A stretch of 64,000 nt of DNA from Collybia mongolica (taxonomy: Eukaryota; Basidiomycota; Agaricomycetes; Agaricales; Clitocybaceae). Of this stretch, positions 33,300 through 46,455 are shown piece by piece; position 1 is the first letter of the stretch; the number at the start of each line of letters is the position of its first letter. Location of the stretch: positions 2,914,001 through 2,978,000 of the forward strand of contig JAAXNY010000009.1 in the NCBI GenBank assembly GCA_013420905.1. Reading direction: 5' to 3'. Made by a program: the position numbers and the translations under genes. A model generated the notes under the pieces. It searched no databases. It saw nothing but the letters and a program-made list of their open reading frames with translations, and was not told where the DNA came from.

Positions 33300-36200
33300 C
33301 GTTTATGGCGGAGAGAACACTACTCAGAGTTGCTCTTCTCTTTCTAGATCGATATCAGAACATGGCCAGATCCCAGACCTTTGATCTCGAGCGTGGACCA
33401 ACAATCGAGCTGTTCTGAACCGACTCACAGTATCGTATCAATGTCCAACAGCCAGCTAGCAAAGAGGCCGCTTGATCACCAGAGATTTCGATGGCCGTGA
33501 TTCTGATTTTGAAGGAAGGATATCGTCGAATGATATGTTGCGCTATGAAAAGCTGTTCCGACATAACTACGGGTCTGGCCGCCGAATACACCACAGGACA
33601 CAGGTATAAAGAATAAATAGCCCTTCGTGATCCAAAACTTCAGTTCCATTCGCATGAGTTCACATGCGGGTTCTGTGTGTGTTCACACGCAGATAGAGCG
33701 GGAGCATGGGAAGATGATGGAGTCGAAGGCCTGATGATGTTTGAGAAGACGTTGATGTCGAGGAAACAGTAATTAATTCTTGTTGGCCTTCTGTCGTTCG
33801 TGTCAAAGGCATCCATTTTTGGGATCCAAACGATGGATGGTGAGCTATTTTGACATTCTTCGAACCGACTTTGTCCAGGCTCCTCGACGTGCCCAAGTAG
33901 AAGAAAGCCAACGGTGTCAGTCAGTTGACTTGAAGGATCTGATGCCAGTGTTGATAATGTGCAATCTTGTCCGATTCTCCACTGTTCGCAACTCATCACA
34001 GGGGGGCTTCCTTTTGTTTTCACTGTTAGATCACAGTTTGCCTGTAAGTACAGTCAACAAAAAGGGGTGGGCTTGATCACGTTTCGTGATCAGAACAATA
34101 ATAGCAGGAAGGAAAAGTTGGAGCCGTACTCAGACGACACAAAGAGAACAAGGGCTCATGACAAACACGACCAAAGGCCTGATGAAATTTCACATACATA
34201 CGATCTTTTGATCATCACAATAACACGCCTACAAACCGCTGTCGCGTCTCTCGACGTGATGGTCCTAGCCAAAGAACAATTAGCCAAGGCCTAACAATAA
34301 TGACGTGCCTTTGTTCTTCTAGCAGTATGATGCTGACGGTCGTCACTGGCAATGGCACTGGTCACTACCCATTTGTTTCCAACCGACCCCCAGCAGCTGC
34401 TCCTGTCTTAATTTTCGCACGGGCAGCTCGCCTCGAGTGCCATCCAGGTCACAACGTACATAGTCGTCAAATGAACGTACCTTTCCGACCTCCAAGGGCC
34501 ATGATCGAGGAGACGTCGTCCGATTCAATGAGATCGCCCCAGGGGTCGTTCAGGGACCAGAGAACACGTAGCGCCCCCGAGGAGAGCGGCCCAGCCTGCA
34601 CATACCAACCCTCGGCATCATTGTCATAGTAGGATCATCTCTAGGTACTCTAGCGCCAAATTACACGGCAACCTCTCCCGCGTAATTCGCGGATTCGCGT
34701 CACCTCCGCCGTCGACCGTCGCGTGCGGCTAAAAATACGAAACGTCGGCGCGGCACACCGACCGCTGGGTACGGGCGCCCATACCCTGTAAATAATCATT
34801 TTCAGTGACATTTCCGAAACGTATATATTAGGATGGGTGACGCTCCTCCGACGTCGAGCTGGGCGTTCCGACGAAAATATCTCCGGATCACGGGACGTTG
34901 CCACGCTACCACGACTACTAGTCCAGCGCGCGAGCACACACACCCGAGGTGCGCTCCTTCAGCCATCCCGGAAGGATATGAAACATCTTTTCATGGGCGA
35001 TCCGCAACTGCGAGTCAGGGTCTGATATCCATCCTGCGTACCTGCAAAGGGCGAAATGCACAGGGAGCTCCGTCTTACCTCGAACTCGCAATAAAGGCGA
35101 ATATTTTTCTGCATCAAGCTGCCGAACCCCCATTACTAAGCTTGAATTAGAGTAGCCTGACGAACTGACGTTTGTCAAGGGTCCAGTCTCGAATGCACCG
35201 TAACGACGTCGATGCCTAGCTGCTCGAAATGACAGCTTGGCCACTTAATCACTGCTTTGACGTTGCGCGCAGTTGCAAGGGAAACCGGGTCGTGTAGGCC
35301 ATCCCAGCGAATCTCGTCCTCCTAGAAGCATACCAGTGCCAAGATACTCGACATATTCGCACTGCGGACGAACTGCGGGTTTCTCTCCACCTGGTCGCAG
35401 GCGCATGGACGAAAATCTCCACGTTTCACCGTCGTTCCCGGCCACATCATCCCAAAGATCGGATAATCAGCATGCAAGCAGTCCTGTGCGCGCTGGGCCA
35501 TGTGATGTAGGCTAGCATTGTGAATTTCTCAGGCCTTTGGTGCAATAAATATAGGATGATTTGGGGATCAGTGGCGGTGTCCTCTCAGGCACGCAGGGAA
35601 ACGAACCAGATGTATTTGCTCCCCAGGCTGCCACCAAACACACTTGCAGGTCGCCTCGCTGACCCGTTTCACCCAATCGCCCTCACGTAAAAGAAAAAAA
35701 AAGTCTTGATGGCTTTATCCCAGGGCCAATCCCCGCGAATGTTCGACCAAAAGTCGTCTCACTTGCCCAACTTCGGACCTTCGCCATTCCGGCCGTATCT
35801 GAATTCAGTCGCAGCTTTCGGAAGGTTGTAAAAAGAAGAAAAAAAATGACAACCCGACTTTTGACGAGGAGTTCCTGCTGCTGTCTACGCGTGCCGACGC
35901 CGACGCCGGGGTCGAAGGAAGAACGGAAAGAAGGCTGGATCCCAACATCCATATGGTGGGGGGATAAAAATAATCGGTGGGGTAGTGATACATCCTGGAT
36001 GATCCGCCGCCTCCGACGGATCTCTCCCCCGTGGCCACAGTGCGCCCCAGCCACAAGCCCGCACGCCTTACCCCTACTTGTACTCATTTCAGGCCCCACT
36101 CATCGCACTACTGACCCAGCGATCCAGGAACATTCATATTTTCAATGAATTAAAGCCCTCTTATCTCCCTGCACGTTGTTCCAAGCGAAATTCCGCACTA

Positions 36201-37965
36201 GTTGTGATAGGCTAAAACCGATCGAAGGAAAAGAGGGGTTTCTGCATCCTGCTTGTCAGGACGATTGTATTGAATTCATCTTTTTTGGTTCGAAGGGTTG
36301 CATGTCCACGCTCCCTTCGCAGTGTTCTAGATCAATGACAGCTGAACCTGTGGCTGAGGTCCAACATGCCTGCCACCTGCGCGACTTGGCATGGCAGTTC
36401 GAGTTCGTAAACAGTATACTAGTATACATTTGCCCACGGCAAATCATATGAGATCTGGAGTGGAATAGTTCCAAGAAAGACAAAGACACGGGTACGAGGC
36501 ACACACACACGCCCCCGCCTTCTACCCGGGGCAAACCGCACGCGGACACATACACACGGCACTGAGATTTAGGCTATATAATGGCGCAACTTCGATGGAA
36601 CAGTTATTTTTTCTGGTTTAGCGCTCCCCCAGGTTCTCCGACTCCTCGCCCACCGGATTGCCGAATCGCACGCAGCGCAGAATCCAGAGAGGGCCTCGCG
36701 AGTCTGCTGACCCCCCTCTGCTGATGTGGAAGCAAGAAATTCGGGGCGAGGACTACCCTTGGTTTCCCGGCATCTCCCATTATGATATGATATGTGCTGC
36801 AAGAATGTATGGTGGCCGGCGTGCAATTTCCGCGAGCATCGTACGAGTTCCCGTGTGTACGTACATACATGTCCATGTTACAGTTACAGTACCTCGCGTC
36901 CAATAATACACGTCTGCTACAAGTCCGCCTCATGTCGATGGCACCACTCTAGCATACCGATGATGGGCTGATAATAAAATGGTGATGGCGTGATGTAAAG
37001 CGACGATGAACGACGATGACGGGGGGAAAGTGCAGTTCATTTCCGACGACGCAGGAGCGTGAGCGCTTGCTTTGTTGAAACGTGACCGACGATGTGATGA
37101 CGCAGCGTCGAGTCGGGAGCCGGGATAAAATTCCAGATTACTGTTACGATTATTTTATTACTGAACCAGATCATTTTCTCGGCAGCACGGCTTGACTCAG
37201 CAGATATGACTGGTGTGAAATACCACGGAAAAACACAGAGGAAAAAAAAAAAAACATTTGAATGAGGGCGGGGCCTCGGCGCTTACTCACGCTCGTCCAC
37301 GTATTACGAGCGGCGGCTCTGTGGCCGTGAGGATACGTATCATACGATGTTCCGAGGATGAGATTCCAAGTGACCACGATGATTCATCGATGACGGTTTA
37401 TCGAGTCATGGGGGCATGTGTCATAGCGTTTAAGCCCGAAATGCCCACAAGTCCTTTTCAATCAGACAGGCGTCTTGTTCCGATATTATAATGTTTTTTT
37501 TTTTCATGTTTATTCTTATTTTCGGAAAATTCCTACATTACTACTGGGTAGTGCTGGCAGATGATATCAAAGGCCCCATTGTAAAACAAGATGCAGAGTG
37601 AGGGTGGTGGTGATAAAGTGGGCGCTATGAAATTATATATAAATCGACTAGAGTGCTGTATGTACGATGATATGCAGATGATGGGAGTGATGATGACAAG
37701 TGAACCGAAATAAAGCAGTGATGGAAATCGTGTGTTGAGACAAGAGAGATCATAGCGTAAACGATAATAAAAACTGAAACCGGTTCTGAAAAACAACAGC
37801 CTCCAAGGCAAAAAGATGGATAGATGGCAGGGGCATTTGACGCCGGGTGGGATGATGATGGATAGTGGAACAACGTGGGATATAATAATAAAAAAAAAGG
37901 TCGCGCATAGCTTTTTTGATAGGAGAAATGAAGATGATTGCCCAAGGATCGTCGACAGTCAATGA
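33300..37965. other. 4.7-kb stretch without a recognisable gene
   Basis: Many short frames occur on both strands but none shows family similarity, codon regularity or plausible splicing. GC-rich parts (34.3-36.1 kb) alternate with A/T-rich parts (36.9-37.95 kb), the latter probably including the 3' UTR of the cyclin gene. No inverted or direct repeat of transposon type was noticed. Unannotated non-coding RNA or long regulatory DNA is possible. Confidence 0.4.
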
Positions 37966-39032
37966 TCATGCCGCAAGGCGGATGGGGAACTGCGGATGCG
38001 TAAGGTCTTGCGAAGACCTTCTACCATGCGTACGGTGATGCGTCGCGGCAGGCAAGGGGATGGGGAAAGATCGGAGCAGCTCCATTGTCGACGCGTGAAA
38101 GGAGGGCTTTTTGACTGTCGCGATCCGTGGGGGCGGTTGTTCCGCGGCTTTCTTCTCTGGCGTATAGGAGGGAGAAGAGGCCAGGGTAGATGGCGTGCGC
38201 GGTGATGATGACCCATGTGATGATGATTCTGGGCTCGAAGGTTCCAACTCGGGCACTGGTTGCTGTCGGATGCGGGAGGGTGAGCGGCGAGTATGTGTGA
38301 AGCCACGAGGTGCACGGTGGGAGTGTGAGGTGAGGGTGACGGCCGACAGCCCGTCGTGGTGGGAGAGTAAATCATCTTCTGTGACGCTGAGCTCAAAGTC
38401 CAAGACATCGAGAAACTCGCGTTCGATGCGACCTACGTCGCGTTTGCCGAAGACACCGGTGCAGAGTGCCCAGTGTACATTCTTTAGTGTGGAATCATTG
38501 AGATACTGCAGGAATGATAAGAATAATGACACAAGAAGACAAGACTGGAATGTTCTCACCTTGGACGCCACAATGAGTGCTCCGAGAAAGACCCGTTCAA
38601 GTGCCCATTCCTCAAGGGCGATGTGGAGATGTGGCTTTGCTCGGTTGATGTATACGAGCGAAGCGAGGATAGTGGGTGTCGTGATTTCCGCGCGGGTAAT
38701 AACATTGTTCACGAAGGTGGTGAATTTGTCGTATGCCGGTCGTTGTGAGGTGGATCGTCCCCGCGACGATGTGGGGCGTCCCATAGCATAGTCTACAGTC
38801 TCAACAACGCAGTCAACGACATAATCTGGAGTTGGGTCTGTGAGCAAAACACGATAGGGAAAAAGATAAGACACTAACCGATTACGGGGCGGGACACCTT
38901 GATGTCGATGAGCTCGAGGAGGGCAGGGGAGTGTGTGGCGGAGTCGACGAGGCTTGCGTGATGAATGGAAGAGGCGGCGGATGAGGAGGATGATGAGGAG
39001 GAGGCAGCGGGAGAGACAGCCATGTCGAACAT
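37966..39032 (-). CDS. Pho80/PCL-type cyclin
   Basis: Cyclin partner of a Pho85-type cyclin-dependent kinase, acting in phosphate signalling or morphogenesis depending on subgroup. Three exons (39032-38879, 38837-38560, 38505-37966) give 323 aa. The start is ATG 39032 (MFDMAVSPAASS); a TATATAA sits about 43 bp upstream at 39075, so coding potential further upstream is not used. A Ser-rich leader is followed by LLELIDIKVSRPVIDPTPDY and the cyclin fold with FVNNVITRAEITTPTILASL, YINRA, LFLGALIVASK-type helix (VFLGALIVASK), YLNDSTLKNVHWA and REFLDVLDFELSVTEDDLL. The Ser/Pro/Arg-rich C-terminal 140 residues look disordered. Intron 1 is only 41 bp. The Pfam-type assignment is firm; which PCL subgroup it belongs to cannot be told from sequence alone. 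Confidence 0.92.
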
Positions 39033-39081
39033 TTGGAGGGGGAGATTGTGACTTGGATTGGCATTGTGGGGGGTTATATAA

Positions 39082-41879
39082 AGGGACTCGGGGAGCGAAG
39101 AGAGCCGATACGGGAAATCCGGAAAAGCGCTCAAAGCAAAAAGGTGTGAAACGGGTCACTGTCCAAATCAGGAAGCAATGAGATCGGTTGACAAAGGATC
39201 TGACAAAGGGTCCGCTTCGAGCTGGGCCGAGGAAAGGCAACCAGTTCGTGGTCTGACTCGTCTCCTTCCTAATTGAGTGCCGCGGCTTCCCTTTTATGGA
39301 CACCCGGCATCCACCCTGGCCCGGGGAACCCCGTTGTTGCCGTTGTCCACGCACGACCTTGGGGTCTGCCCACGCCGTTATCGCCGATGACTGCGCGCCC
39401 GCCGCTCTTGCCACATCACCCCGCCACGTACATACTCTGACTCTGAACCGCAGCCGTGGATTCCGTGCAGTCTCTCATCAGCGCTGCTCGCCTACCACCC
39501 TTCCGAGCTGTCCGCCTCTTCTAATGCCAATTCACGTCAATTAGTCTTGTAAATGAGTCCAGTGATTAATCCCGGATTCTATTGCTCAGACGAGTCATCA
39601 TTATTCTATCTGTATCAGTCACAGTGATCGATGCCATGATTGTGCGCAATCGCAACCGCCATCGCCCACGCCCCCTTGGCCACAGCTCTGAGTATGAGAA
39701 ACCCTAGTCAGAAAATACAACACCCCACGCGATGCGGTGTCACAACTCCTTGATATCTCGTTACATTAGTGCTTCAGCCCTCGGATATCTGCTGTGCAGG
39801 TCTGATGCTCCCCAGAAATTTCTATCCGAATCAGGACAGCATGCTTAGATGCCACCCGCTTCCAAGAAAGTCACGACATCGCCAACCACCACTTATGTGG
39901 CGCTAGCGCTTGAATTGGCTTGCTCAGTCAGCTACGAGTAAGCTAAATAGTGCTGCCATAAGCCAAGTACAATTACATTCACCGCGTACCAAGGACATCT
40001 TAGAGCCGTCCAGTAATGCCCGTGGTGCGCTAATCCGTATTCAACACCCCACTCCCAGACTTGCCCCGTGCTTGTCGAGGATTCGAAGGAACCGATCTTA
40101 ATTTGGAACTTTCAGGGCAACGGAGGGCTGGGCATTATACCACCCAAAAATAGCCGAGGTGGCCTTGGTTCCCTCTTGCCTTTTTCTGAATCTCCACCCT
40201 CTGCTCTTGACAGGACAGCGCCGCAACCCATCTTCGCCTGCTGCTGCTGTTAGCGGCGCCAGAGAAGGTAGATAACTCGCGTACATAGCACCCATCCGGG
40301 TCCCCGGCACGCAGACGTGATCCCATCCATCGACCCCACGAGCCATCACCATTCCCACCCACTCTGATCAGCAGCATTCACTACACCCTTGTCACCGAAA
40401 GACCCAATAAAAAAATACTACAACAAGGCGAAAAAGATGACTGAACCCCACCCAATGGCCGACTCCTCACAGAATTCGAAGCAAAGCCTGCGGACTTGCA
40501 ACCGACGATCCTATCTTTAGTTTGACATCCCACCACCCATATGCATATTCTAGAACACGAATTTTAGATCCACAATTCAATGTAATGTTTCCATGATGCA
40601 GTTCCGCAGGTACGGTTAGTTGTACGTCGCCGTCGCACACACGCGAGTGGCCCGCCTGTGCCTTCAGACACCCGATGCTGAATGGCCGACTGACTCCCCC
40701 TGCAGCCACCCGGCGATATCCCCAAAAACGTCGCACAAAAGGGGACACCCTACATATCATCGTCAATACCAACGCAGCCCTGACTTGCCGCCTTATTCCC
40801 CAGATGTGGTGCCTACGTCGGGTAGTTCGCTTCCGGATCAGTTCTGTTCGAAAACCCCCTCACTCCTTAATGTATGCCTCGCTGTCTACTCGACTCTCGA
40901 CACGATTTAAGCTCGAAATGGCAGGATCCTCTCTTCGAATGCGTGGGCCCTCCCAACTATCAGATCTCGAGCGCTTCTGCCATCTCGTTTCCACTCGACT
41001 TCTTGGCGTCCCAGATCAGATTCGCTTTCCAACTTCACACTGGGGTTCCGGCATCAGATGCGAGCACGAACAGCAAACGAATTAACCACGACATTGACAT
41101 CACGAGTGAGATTGTATTGATATCTCTTCAGAGAAGCGAGCGGCTGGGAGCAGGAATGCGTCTGTCCGTAATAGAATCGCACTTGCCACAAGGTAACAAA
41201 CACTGTTGAAGGGAACTACAGTAATAGTACGGTGATGGACAACGACAGCACAGAAACAACAAGAACGACAACGTAAGTGATGGGTGATGGTAGTAGCAGG
41301 CGAATGAATACGACACCAATCGTCATGAAAACTTAGTATGGTCCGACGCCAAGTAAATCGAGGTATGGTAGGTAAGAGAGAAACTGACACTAGAATACTC
41401 TAACACGGCCAACTAAAGAAAAAGTCAACTTGAAGGACAGGTAGGAATCACGGAACAGTCACAAAGTCATTTATTTGATCGCTCAACTCCTCACCATCCA
41501 CCCCAACGACCAATCGATAGGACAGCACCCCCCCTGATCCCCACCCACAACGCCGCCGCCGCGAGCTAGGAAGAAAAAGGGTTAATCGAGACGTCACAGG
41601 ATGATGGACAAGACGGCGTTCTGCAGGCAACATCTACCAGCATCATGAGGTCATAACCCCCCCGGTCCTACTTTACGTGACCCCACACCTGCTACCCGAG
41701 TAAAAATAAGTTCCCCCTTTTCCTAGGCCGTCGACTCCGAGTGGATCGTGGTTATGAATACGCTGGAATCGCTGAAGCTCAAACCCGCGCAACTAATATC
41801 AAAAACGCAACGCAAAGTGTCCATCTATCCCCCCATAGCGACAGGCGAGGCTCCCCCCAAATTTTGCCTTTCGCCCGGT
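39082..41879. other. 2.8-kb stretch without a recognisable gene, upstream of the cyclin
   Basis: An open frame continues from the cyclin exon upstream to 39414 but crosses the likely promoter. Beyond it there are only short, unrelated frames on both strands. I see no repeat structure. It probably contains the cyclin promoter and the 3' flank of the AT-hook gene. Confidence 0.4.
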
Positions 41880-43501
41880 CTACATAACTCCCATTGTCGC
41901 GCCACCGTCGTCACCGACAGGAATGGAGATCCCGCCCTTGGTGCGATTCTTGCTACCTCTGGGACGCCCACGGGGCCGCTTCCCGGCTGGCTGTCCGTCA
42001 ATATGAGCCAACTCCGGAAGCCCCCGTTTCACGCTTGCAGCGCTCGAGCTCGTGCTTTGCGATTCATTTCCATTAAGTCGGCGTTCATTAAGGTACCTGG
42101 GGATGCGAAAGAGAATGTCAAGAGTCGAATTAGTATAAGTAAACGTGCAATGATTTGAGTTGGAGTGTGTAACAGTAGGCCTGGCGTCAAATATTAAACA
42201 GGTGAAAAGGAAGGACTGGTTTTTGAATGGCGGTATGTTCATGATGCATTGATGGCGCTATGTTCGCCGAAAAGACTTCTGGATTCTCACCCCATAACGT
42301 GTGTACGCAAAAAAGAAGACACATATGAAGGGGATCATGGCGGAAGCACTTCGGAAGCGAATACGAATCTCAGAATACGGAATTTTCGGAGAAAGTTTTT
42401 GGAATGCGAACGGTAAAAAAAGTATCGAAATGCGAAATCCGGAGCGCAGAAGCCTTGTTCGGTACAGGACGAATAGACTCACTGTGATGCTTTATCATCT
42501 AGTGTGCTCTGCAAGCTGGGAAGTGGTGGTTGGCCGAGCTCTTGTCTTAGTCTGTCCACATCGCTTTTCGCAACTGCGTATTCGCCGTCTGTCAGTTGGG
42601 TGATCTTGGCCCGCAAGTCATTACACCTAAAAAGGGAAAAAAAGTCAGACGCATTTTTTCCGCAGATAAAACCAGGGGAGCTGCCGTTGTTCTCACTCTT
42701 TGTCGATGGTTGATTCCATGAGGTCAGTCTGGCAGGTCGTTGGTGTTATGAAAAGGCCGGAACACGGGAGAGTATATCTTGCCTTATCGCGATCTTCGTT
42801 TATCTATATTTTTTTTAAAGAGGTTTGTATTTGTACTCCCCTAAAACACTCACCTCTCGCAATGCATTTAGCAGCCGCGTCCGCTCGCTTTCCAGCCTAT
42901 CCGATGATCAGACTTTGATCCCACGCCCCCTCAGTATTTGACATACTTATTTTTCTGTTCCCGGATATCCTGGATCGCTCTGCTTTTCTCCTGCAGCGAG
43001 GCATGTGCTGATAAGATATGGGCGGTGTGAAGTTGCAGTGTCAGTGCGTGTTTCCTGTTGCATCCATGATCAGGCCGATTTACAAAAGGGGGCATATTTC
43101 AAGAGTGGCGGATGTCTCGGATAGCTATGAGCGCTCGCCCGGCCAGATAAATTCCCGAGAATAGCAACGAACAAGGGTAACCCGGTTGGGGCTCCTCATG
43201 CCTCATGGTCAAAAAGGACGTACTTGAGCTCCGCTGTTTTAGCTAAATGAACGAGATCTTTGGTCCAATCACCAGTGGCAACCAGTGGAGTTACATTAGG
43301 AGTCGGAGTACTGTTCTGCGACTGTTGCTGTGGTGGCGGTGGTTGCTGAGGCTGGTGGTGAGGTTGCCGTGTGGTATCCTGCGGCGCAATGCCTGCATTT
43401 CCATTGATGATTTGAGTCTGCAAATGTACGCCAGGAGGGCCGGTATAATGGACATATTGCGGTTGTTGTTGGTGAAGATGATGCTGTAGATGTTGGGACA
43501 T
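41880..43501 (-). CDS. Coiled-coil protein with C-terminal AT-hook
   Basis: Seven exons (43501-43224, 43054-42947, 42896-42854, 42803-42783, 42728-42697, 42626-42483, 42096-41880) give 280 aa, each join in frame. Order: a Gln/His/Pro-rich N-terminus (residues 1-75); GDWTKDLVHLAKTAELKK; a coiled coil (about 95-150, ERTRLLNALREINEDRDK); the strongly conserved-looking segment KITQLTDGEYAVAKSDVDRL RQELGQPPLPSLQ; and an AT-hook KRPRGRPRGSKNR near the end. I have seen such proteins in mushroom genomes but know of no assigned function; nuclear, DNA-binding and chromatin-linked is inference from the AT-hook. Exon 4 is only 21 nt; intron 4 has a GC donor (AAG|GCAAGA); introns 1 and 6 (169 and 386 bp) are unusually long. 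Confidence 0.82.
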
Positions 43502-45620
43502 TTTTTTTACCGAGTACAGATTGGTGTTAAAGCTCTCGATCGAAGTGCTTGGGGTCCCACGTTGAAAATTGCTGTTGTAGTTTGCTTGGGAGTGGCAGAA
43601 GTTCTTTTGATGACGTCTATTTGAGCTCCAAGCTCATGTGGCTGTGACCGGCGGATCATGTGGCGCCGCCGCCCCTTTGTATGCATACGAGACCCTAGGT
43701 CAGGGAAAGAGACGCTGCCACCATTCGAGCGCTCACTCATTCACGGCTTGGTTATTATTCCATTGTTCCAAAAGGGTCAGAAACTGCGCTTTTACGCAGC
43801 CAACCCGACGATCAGAACATCAAATTCAGAGTCGAAACTGTGTTGGCACTGAATTCCTCCGCTACCCTTAACGTGCGGCATACGGGGTAGGGTAACTGGG
43901 ACAATCGAAAAATCCAGTCACACGTCATTGAATACGCACAATGAATCATAAGTGAATAAATTCCCATACTTGCAAGCAACAAGTATTGCTGCTTATATAT
44001 TTCTACTTGCATGGTTCCGGTGAATGGTGTCTATGTGCCGAGGATGTGTATGGAGACACAGCTGTAATATTACCCTTTACGACTGACACTCTAGATTTAC
44101 GTCCACCAATGTGAACAAGGATGCCGGAGTATGAGGAGTGCACATCAACGCCAAGCAGCCGCCGCTCTCCACGGATATACATGCACCCATATTACCATAG
44201 GGAATGTTCCTCCCACAGTATTACTTGAGTCAGATATAGCCGAGGGTCGTAAATTGGGAGGGTTGGTACACCAAGACCTTCCCGACATAGAAATTTAAGC
44301 GAGTATTGACGGCCATAGGTTTTAGACGTTGATCAAGCAATGCAGGGCCGGGAGGCAGAGATAATCAAGATTCCTTTGACTCAGGTTTCGAGGCGTAGCA
44401 CATAGATGTGGGGCTCCACATGAAGAAGACAAGTCATTACTCGTCTGCTAATAGAATCGCCGTCGGTGATGTGTCTCCTAAAGGTGGCATTTTCGCAGTA
44501 GCCTTCGAAATAGAAGGAAGGGTGGACACCGGATGAAATCGGGATAACACTAGATGTGCTTGGAATATTGGTGGGTCGGCGTAGAATGGACGCATGCCCA
44601 TTTCTACACACATATTAGCATAGTTATGGACTGCGGATCATGTCGCCCACCTTCTGGATAGAGTTTTCCATTTCTATCAATTGTTATGACCCACAGGGGT
44701 TGACAACGCAGGTAGCCTGGGAAGAGCTCGCTAGGGGAAAATAATGGGCATTTGTGGTGTCCGCTCGCCGAATCTAGTTGTGGCATGACGGTACCCCATG
44801 ACAGTTCGAGGCATAATCACCACAAGGAGAGCGTCACAGGCCAAACGTCGGGGTCGGGAATAATCGTACAAGCAACATTTCCCGTCTCGGGATAAAGCGA
44901 GTGGGATAAGTGATCGACTCGATTCAGCCACTTGAGAAATTCCCATTCCCGTCATGAGAAATAGTCATTGTTAATCATAAAAGTGGTCCAGATCGGCCTC
45001 GCGTCCTATAGGGCATCGAAATAAGGCTCAACAGCCCTAGGAGCTTCCGGAAGACGATGGGATACTCCAGTGTGAATCAGCAGAGGAACTGATGTTTACT
45101 GCGGGGAAACACGTACCAGACTACTTGCAATACCGAAGCAGGGGTGCTAGAATTAGGAAGCCCTCGTCAACGGTGAGATCCAGCCGAGTTGGTTCGTGAC
45201 CTGGTACGGTAGCGTTTCCCCGAGGACGCGCCAGCCCATTCGAAGATCGGTAGAATGTATACTAAAGTAGCCCTTGACTTGCTGTCTGCACAGTTATGAG
45301 CTGCGATGATCCCTTATACGCGCTCCTCTGTAAAAGTAGTGAGAAGCAGAGCAGTGAATAGCAATATCAGACCAAGATTCTGGCGTTGAGCACTCAGGGG
45401 AGAGTACTCCGTGTTTTGGTCGGTCCCAAGTTGTGGGTTGTATAGCGCTCCACTCTGTGTAAGGACCACGAGTTCAAAGAATGGTGAATAGTGGGGAAAA
45501 TGAAGAGGGGGAGGCCCGGACTCCCGATTTGGTAAACAGATTGCCAGCAGCTCGCGCGCGAATCATTCCGAGGAAATTCCAACTTCCACTTTTCCACTTC
45601 AACCACTCTGACAGTTCACG
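43502..45620. other. 2.1-kb stretch without a recognisable gene
   Basis: Minus-strand frames at 44381-44955 contain readable pieces (QPLWVITIDRNGKLYPEGG; RPFYADPPIFQ) in different frames. They could be a decayed gene but match nothing I know. The last bases carry the Naa20 promoter. Confidence 0.35.
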
Positions 45621-46397
45621 ATGAGTATTCTTCGTCCATTCAAGGCATCTGATATGTTCAAGTTCAACAACATGTGAGCACTTTGATGGCTAGGATTCGC
45701 GCTAAATTGACAGTGTGTGGCTTCCCGATGCAGCAACTTGGACGTTTGGACGGAGACAGTAATTACTCCCTATCATATTACTGGATTCGTCATCTGACAA
45801 CAAGCTTTAATAGTACGGGATTGGCTTCTATCTGAATTATCTATCTCGATGGCCTGACCTCTGCTGTGTGCAGGAAGCGCCAAGCGGTCGGATGATGGGC
45901 TACGGTGCGTATTTCTCTCTATCACAGTCACAGCCTCTCTCACTCACACCGCCTTTCATAGTCATCGGAAAAGCTGAGGGATCTAACACAGAATGGCACG
46001 GCCACGTCACTGCTCTTACAGTCGCCCCTGAATACCGCAGGCTTTCCCTGGCGCGCAAGATGATATCCTTGCTGGAGATGGTTTCCGACGAGACCTATAA
46101 AGGTTTCTTCGTCGACCTATATGTCCGTTGTGCAAACACAGTTGCCATCAAAATGTATGAAGGGTTAGGTTACAGTGTCTATCGGAGAGTGAGGGAGTAT
46201 TACGGGAATTTAGGCATTGGAAAAGGGGGTCGAGACGAGGAGGACGCATTTGGTACATTGATTCTTTCTTTTCCTTCCTGACATGTTTTTAATGGTGATA
46301 TCTAGATATGCGGAAAGCTCTCTCTAGAGACCCACACCATCGCTCTATACGGATGAATGGCCGAGATATGCTCGTGAGAGCGCAAGACGTGTCATAA
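45621..46397 (+). CDS. NAT3: N-terminal acetyltransferase B catalytic subunit Naa20 (Nat3)
   Basis: Acetylates the N-termini of proteins beginning Met-Asp, Met-Glu, Met-Asn or Met-Gln, together with the Naa25/Mdm20 subunit at the ribosome. Five exons (45621-45673, 45734-45758, 45814-45904, 45962-46252, 46306-46397) give 183 aa, the usual family length. MSILRPFKASDMFKFNNINL at the start, YYLNYLSRWPDL-type sequence (FYLNYLSRWPDL), GYVIGKAEGSNTEWHGHVTA, the acetyl-CoA-binding VAPEYRRLSLA, and LYVRCANTVAIKMYEGLGYS are all characteristic of the GNAT fold of Naa20. The C-terminus (DMRKALSRDPHHRSIRMNG) follows the family pattern. Exon 2 is only 25 nt. The stop codon is 58 bp from the convergent Iml1 stop. 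Confidence 0.95.
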
Positions 46398-46455
46398 CAT
46401 AGAATTTCTCAGCATATCCTAGAGGTCCAACAAAAGTTATACATTTTTCCAATAA

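Noticed and set aside
34300..36148. Several 90-140 codon frames on both strands
   Set aside because: They overlap each other in different phases in a GC-rich segment, as expected by chance; no motif is recognisable.
39033..39414. Upstream extension of the cyclin frame to a longer protein
   Set aside because: The extension crosses TATATAA and introduces sequence unlike cyclins; the spliced model from ATG 39032 explains the conserved parts.
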